Positions 4,617 through 7,081 of a DNA stretch of 7,081 nucleotides are shown one piece after another (the stretch's first letter is position 1; each line of letters opens with the position of its first letter). This stretch comes from Chitinophagaceae bacterium (GTDB taxonomy: Bacteria > Bacteroidota > Bacteroidia > Chitinophagales > Chitinophagaceae): the NCBI GenBank assembly GCA_026785745.1, contig JAJAZO010000453.1:1-7081 (forward strand), written 5' to 3'. The notes under the pieces were generated by a model. That model did not search any database. It was not told the DNA's origin and saw only the letters and a list, made by a program, of their open reading frames with translations. A program made the position numbers and the translations under genes.

Positions 4617-5966
4617 ATGAATTTATTATTACAATTTCAAAACTCTATAAAGCAACAAAATCTTTTCTCAACGAAAGATAAATTGCTGCTGGCCGTAAGC
4701 GGCGGTATTGATTCTGTGGTGCTTTGTGAATTATGCAAACAGGCCGGGTATAATTTTGTCATTGCTCATTGCAATTTTCAATTGAGAGGAGAGGAGAGTG
4801 ATAGAGATGAACAATTTGTAAGAGCATCAGGGGCGAAATATGCAGTAGAAGTTTTAGTTAAGCAATTTGATACAGAAAGATATGCGACGGAGAATAAAAT
4901 CTCTATCCAGGAAGCTGCCAGGGAACTTCGTTACGAGTGGTTTCAACAATTAACAGAAATTGAAAAAAAAACCAGCTACACTTTAACGGCACATCAATCT
5001 GATGATAATACAGAAACTATCTCCATGAATTTTTTCAGAGGTACGGGATTGCATGGGCTAACAGGTATCCCTGCCATTTCAAGATATATAAGAAGGCCGT
5101 TATTAGAATTTTCTAAAGATGAACTCTTGAAATTTGCCAGGGAACAGCAATTGGAATTTGTAGAAGACTCCTCCAACCAATCTTCTAAATACACCCGGAA
5201 CTTTTTCAGAAATGAAATTATACCCGCCATCAGCAAAGTATATCCGCAGGTGAAAAATAATTTGCAAGACAACATCAACCGGTTTAAAGAAATTGAAAGC
5301 CTTTACCAGTTTTCCGTTGTAGAGCTAAAGAAAAAGCTTTGTAAACAGAAAGGGAAGGAGGTCCATATTCCTGTTAAGCAGTTGATGGCTTATAATAACC
5401 GGGCTTTAATCTATGAAATCATTTCCTTGTATGGTTTTAATGAAAAGCAAGTGGATGAAGTAATGAAACTGGCTGAAAGTGATTCAGGAAAATATATTCA
5501 GTCACCCACTGCTGACTATAGAATCATTAAACACCGGCATTGGTTCATTATTAGCCCGGTTGTGGCTATTGAATCGGGTAATATAATTATTGAAGCAGGA
5601 GAGAAGGAAATCGTTTTTTCGTTAGGAACACTTCATATTGAGACAACCTTAAATCTCATCTCGCCTAAGGCGAGACAAACTTCAAACGAAGCAGTATTGC
5701 TGGATGCAAAGGAAATTCAATTTCCGCTGCTGCTCCGCAAGAGAAAAACCAGCGATTACTTCTATCCCTTAGGCATGAAAAAAAAGAAGAAGCTCAACCG
5801 TTTCCTTATAGACCTGAAACTTTCTGCACCGGAAAAAGAAAAAGTATGGGTGATTGAAAGTAACCAGCGAATCATCTGGGTGGTTGGTTACCGGATTGAT
5901 GAACGGTTTAAAATAACGGAGAATACAAAGACGGCATTCCAACTTACTTTATTATCTTCCAAATAA
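4617..5966 (+). CDS. tilS: tRNA(Ile)-lysidine synthase
   Basis: TilS uses ATP and lysine to convert C34 of the CAU-anticodon tRNA-Ile2 to lysidine, so that the tRNA reads AUA; it is cytoplasmic and normally essential. The 449-residue product has the full layout. The N-terminal PP-loop ATPase domain shows SGGIDS at 28-33, HCNFQLRGEESDRDE at 51-65, TAHQSDDNTET at 124-134 (relatives more often have HH rather than HQ), FFRGTGLHGLTGIP at 139-152, RRPLL at 159-163 and EDSSN....YTRNFFRNEIIP around 183-203. A helical linker domain follows at ~215-310. The C-terminal TilS domain has LRKRKTSDYFYPLGM at 373-387 and KKKKLNRFLIDLKL to 402. Codons 348-353 contain a small palindrome (5659-5675), apparently tolerated in frame. 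ATG 4617 fits the alignment; AAGGA lies 14 bases upstream. The end overlaps the convergent rhomboid gene by 15 bases. Confidence 0.95.
   Translation: MNLLLQFQNSIKQQNLFSTKDKLLLAVSGGIDSVVLCELCKQAGYNFVIAHCNFQLRGEESDRDEQFVRASGAKYAVEVLVKQFDTERYATENKISIQEAARELRYEWFQQLTEIEKKTSYTLTAHQSDDNTETISMNFFRGTGLHGLTGIPAISRYIRRPLLEFSKDELLKFAREQQLEFVEDSSNQSSKYTRNFFRNEIIPAISKVYPQVKNNLQDNINRFKEIESLYQFSVVELKKKLCKQKGKEVHIPVKQLMAYNNRALIYEIISLYGFNEKQVDEVMKLAESDSGKYIQSPTADYRIIKHRHWFIISPVVAIESGNIIIEAGEKEIVFSLGTLHIETTLNLISPKARQTSNEAVLLDAKEIQFPLLLRKRKTSDYFYPLGMKKKKKLNRFLIDLKLSAPEKEKVWVIESNQRIIWVVGYRIDERFKITENTKTAFQLTLLSSK
5659..5675. repeat. Palindrome inside tilS
   Basis: TCTCGCCT-A-AGGCGAGA is a perfect 8-bp inverted repeat around a single central A. 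It lies in frame in tilS and supplies residues ISPKAR (348-353), at the border between the linker region and the C-terminal domain, where TilS proteins vary in length. It resembles short palindromic repeats of Bacteroidota that are usually intergenic. Confidence 0.55.
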
Positions 5967-6605
5967 ACTGGGGTTCTTCAATTGTTCCAGTATAGATTCA
6001 AACAGGGCTGGCTGCATAGCTGCTATCAACGCTATTGTAAACCCAAACCCAAACAGGCTGCCCCAAAGGTGGGCATCATGGTTTATGTTATCACCACCTT
6101 TTTTTGACATGGTAACACAGTAAACGATATACAAAACAGCATACACAAGAGCTGATATTTTTATGGCACCATAGAGGTAGATGCTTCCCCACGGATCAAA
6201 AACAACCGCTGCAAATACAATAGCAGATACGGCACCGGATGCACCAAGACAATGATAGTTATAATTATCTTTTTGTTTAAAGTAAGTTGGTAAGTCAGAT
6301 GCAATAAGGGCAAGAAAGTAAAGAACGATGTATGCAATATTTCCACCAAGCCCATAAAGTGAAAAATAAATTTCTACCACCTGCCCAAAAAAAAGCAAGG
6401 TGAACATGTTGAAGAACAGGTGGATGTAATCGGCATGTATAAAACCACTGGTGATAAAACGATAAAACTGGTTGTGTCGCTTTACTCCATACGGCCACAT
6501 GATAGTTTTTGACATTACTTCCTGGTTATTCATGGCTATCAGCGATATTATTACATTGACAACTATAAGTGCAAGAGTAACGGGATAATTTGCTACGTCA
6601 TTCAT
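5952..6605 (-). CDS. Rhomboid-family intramembrane serine protease
   Basis: The 217-residue polytopic membrane protein carries the rhomboid catalytic dyad. Ser123 lies in LGASGAVSA (GxSG motif) and His179 in INHDAHLWGSLFGFGF on the last core helix. The conserved HxxxN of the second core helix is H62 and N66 (HADYIHLFFNMFTLLFFGQ). Hydrophobic segments are visible at ~8-25, 55-78, 88-104, 120-137, 145-165 and 181-199, consistent with the basic six-helix core without extra soluble domains. Such enzymes cut transmembrane substrates within the bilayer; the substrate here is unknown. The gene lies 26 bases downstream of rlmH on the same strand and is probably co-transcribed. Its stop codon lies inside the last codons of the convergent tilS, so no separate terminator fits between them. 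ATG 6605 is the natural start. Confidence 0.93.
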   Translation of the reverse strand: MNDVANYPVTLALIVVNVIISLIAMNNQEVMSKTIMWPYGVKRHNQFYRFITSGFIHADYIHLFFNMFTLLFFGQVVEIYFSLYGLGGNIAYIVLYFLALIASDLPTYFKQKDNYNYHCLGASGAVSAIVFAAVVFDPWGSIYLYGAIKISALVYAVLYIVYCVTMSKKGGDNINHDAHLWGSLFGFGFTIALIAAMQPALFESILEQLKNPSLFGR

Positions 6606-6631
6606 CCTTTAAAATTAGAAGTTTATCTTAA

Positions 6632-7081
6632 TCAGCTATGATGATATTTTTCATTGCGAAGAATAGTGCAGGCACGGTACACCTGTTCGGCTAAAATAAG
6701 CCGAACCAATTGATGTGGGAAAACTAATTGCGATAAACTCCATTTATAATCAGCTCTTTTCAAAACAGCTTCATCAATACCATAAGCACCGCCGATTAAA
6801 AAAATAATTTGCTTTGTGCTTTCATTGGCCCTTGCCTGTATAAAATTTGCAAGACCTTCTGAGTTCATTTGTTTTCCTCTTTCATCAAGCACAATAAGGT
6901 AGTCATCTTCCTTTAGCCATTCTATAATCATTTTACCTTCCTTCTTTTTTAGATCAAGTTCATTCAACATCCCGGCATTTTTGGGAACTGGAATAATATT
7001 CCATCCTACTTTGAAATACTTCGAAATGCGGCGGGTAAATTCTTCCACACCTTCCTTTATGTATGGTTCATTGTTTTTTCC
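6632..7081 (-). CDS. rlmH: RlmH, 23S rRNA pseudouridine-1915 N3-methyltransferase, 5' end off window
   Basis: RlmH is a small SPOUT-class (alpha/beta-knot) enzyme that methylates N3 of pseudouridine 1915 in helix 69 of 23S rRNA on the assembled 70S ribosome, using S-adenosylmethionine. In the visible 149 residues, YLIVLDERGKQMNSEGLANF is the conserved strand-turn-helix, FLIGGAYGIDEAV is the glycine-rich cofactor loop, and SLSQLVFPHQLVRLILAEQ with VYRACTILRNEKYHHS is the knot and the family's C-terminal signature. The frame stays open to the right edge (GKNNEPYIKEGVEEF...), which fits the region just after the usual MKI..WSIGK start, so only about eight residues are missing. The GTG at 7048 is an internal codon. 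The rhomboid gene follows after 26 bases. Confidence 0.95.
   Translation of the reverse strand, partial: GKNNEPYIKEGVEEFTRRISKYFKVGWNIIPVPKNAGMLNELDLKKKEGKMIIEWLKEDDYLIVLDERGKQMNSEGLANFIQARANESTKQIIFLIGGAYGIDEAVLKRADYKWSLSQLVFPHQLVRLILAEQVYRACTILRNEKYHHS

Noticed and set aside
6161..6498. Minus-strand frames of 64 and 67 codons
   Set aside because: They are alternative frames within the rhomboid gene, which has both catalytic motifs intact.
6685..6706. Perfect 8-bp stem GTTCGGCT/AGCCGAAC with 6-base loop in rlmH
   Set aside because: It falls on codons of the conserved VRLILAEQ motif, and about one such 8-bp stem with a short loop is expected by chance in 7 kb.

Overview
The window looks like chromosome of a Bacteroidota member, most probably Chitinophagaceae or a near relative. 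The evidence is the AT-rich composition, starts without strong Shine-Dalgarno sequences, a -7 box of the TAnnTTTG type, and the style of the encoded proteins (IspE opening [13 protein letters not shown], the BFN-UVR nuclease, the FixAB-type ETF pair, a small TPR protein). The assignment rests on remembered family patterns, not on a search. No rRNA, tRNA, CRISPR array, transposase or phage gene is visible, and no gene-free stretch exceeds about 115 bases.

Layout. The left edge holds the C-terminal part of a plus-strand DUF3108-like gene that collides with the start of a minus-strand ispE; both are cut short at one junction near 250-271. A minus-strand block then reads, in transcription order from 4105 to 481: etfB, a four-helix-bundle (S23/IVP-type) gene, etfA, an intrinsic terminator, a secreted-protein gene interrupted by one in-frame TAG, and a bifunctional nuclease gene (bfn) that precedes the broken ispE. 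From 4221 the plus strand carries a small TPR gene and then tilS. tilS meets a minus-strand rhomboid protease gene tail to tail with a 15-base overlap. The rhomboid gene lies 26 bases downstream of rlmH, which runs off the right edge.

Functions. EtfB and EtfA form the electron-transferring flavoprotein heterodimer that passes electrons from acyl-CoA dehydrogenases and similar enzymes to the quinone pool. TilS (tRNA-Ile2 lysidine) and RlmH (23S rRNA m3-pseudouridine) are translation-related RNA modification enzymes. Rhomboid is a membrane protease. IspE would belong to the MEP isoprenoid pathway. These are mostly housekeeping genes and I see no new multigene system.

The unusual material is in the fine structure: the DUF3108/ispE fusion junction at a short shared sequence; the S23-type gene wedged between etfB and etfA and bracketed by AT-rich inverted repeats; the in-frame amber stop in the secreted-protein gene; and three different small palindromic repeats (5' leader of etfB, the TPR-tilS gap, and in frame inside tilS), suggesting a genome seeded with short palindromic elements.
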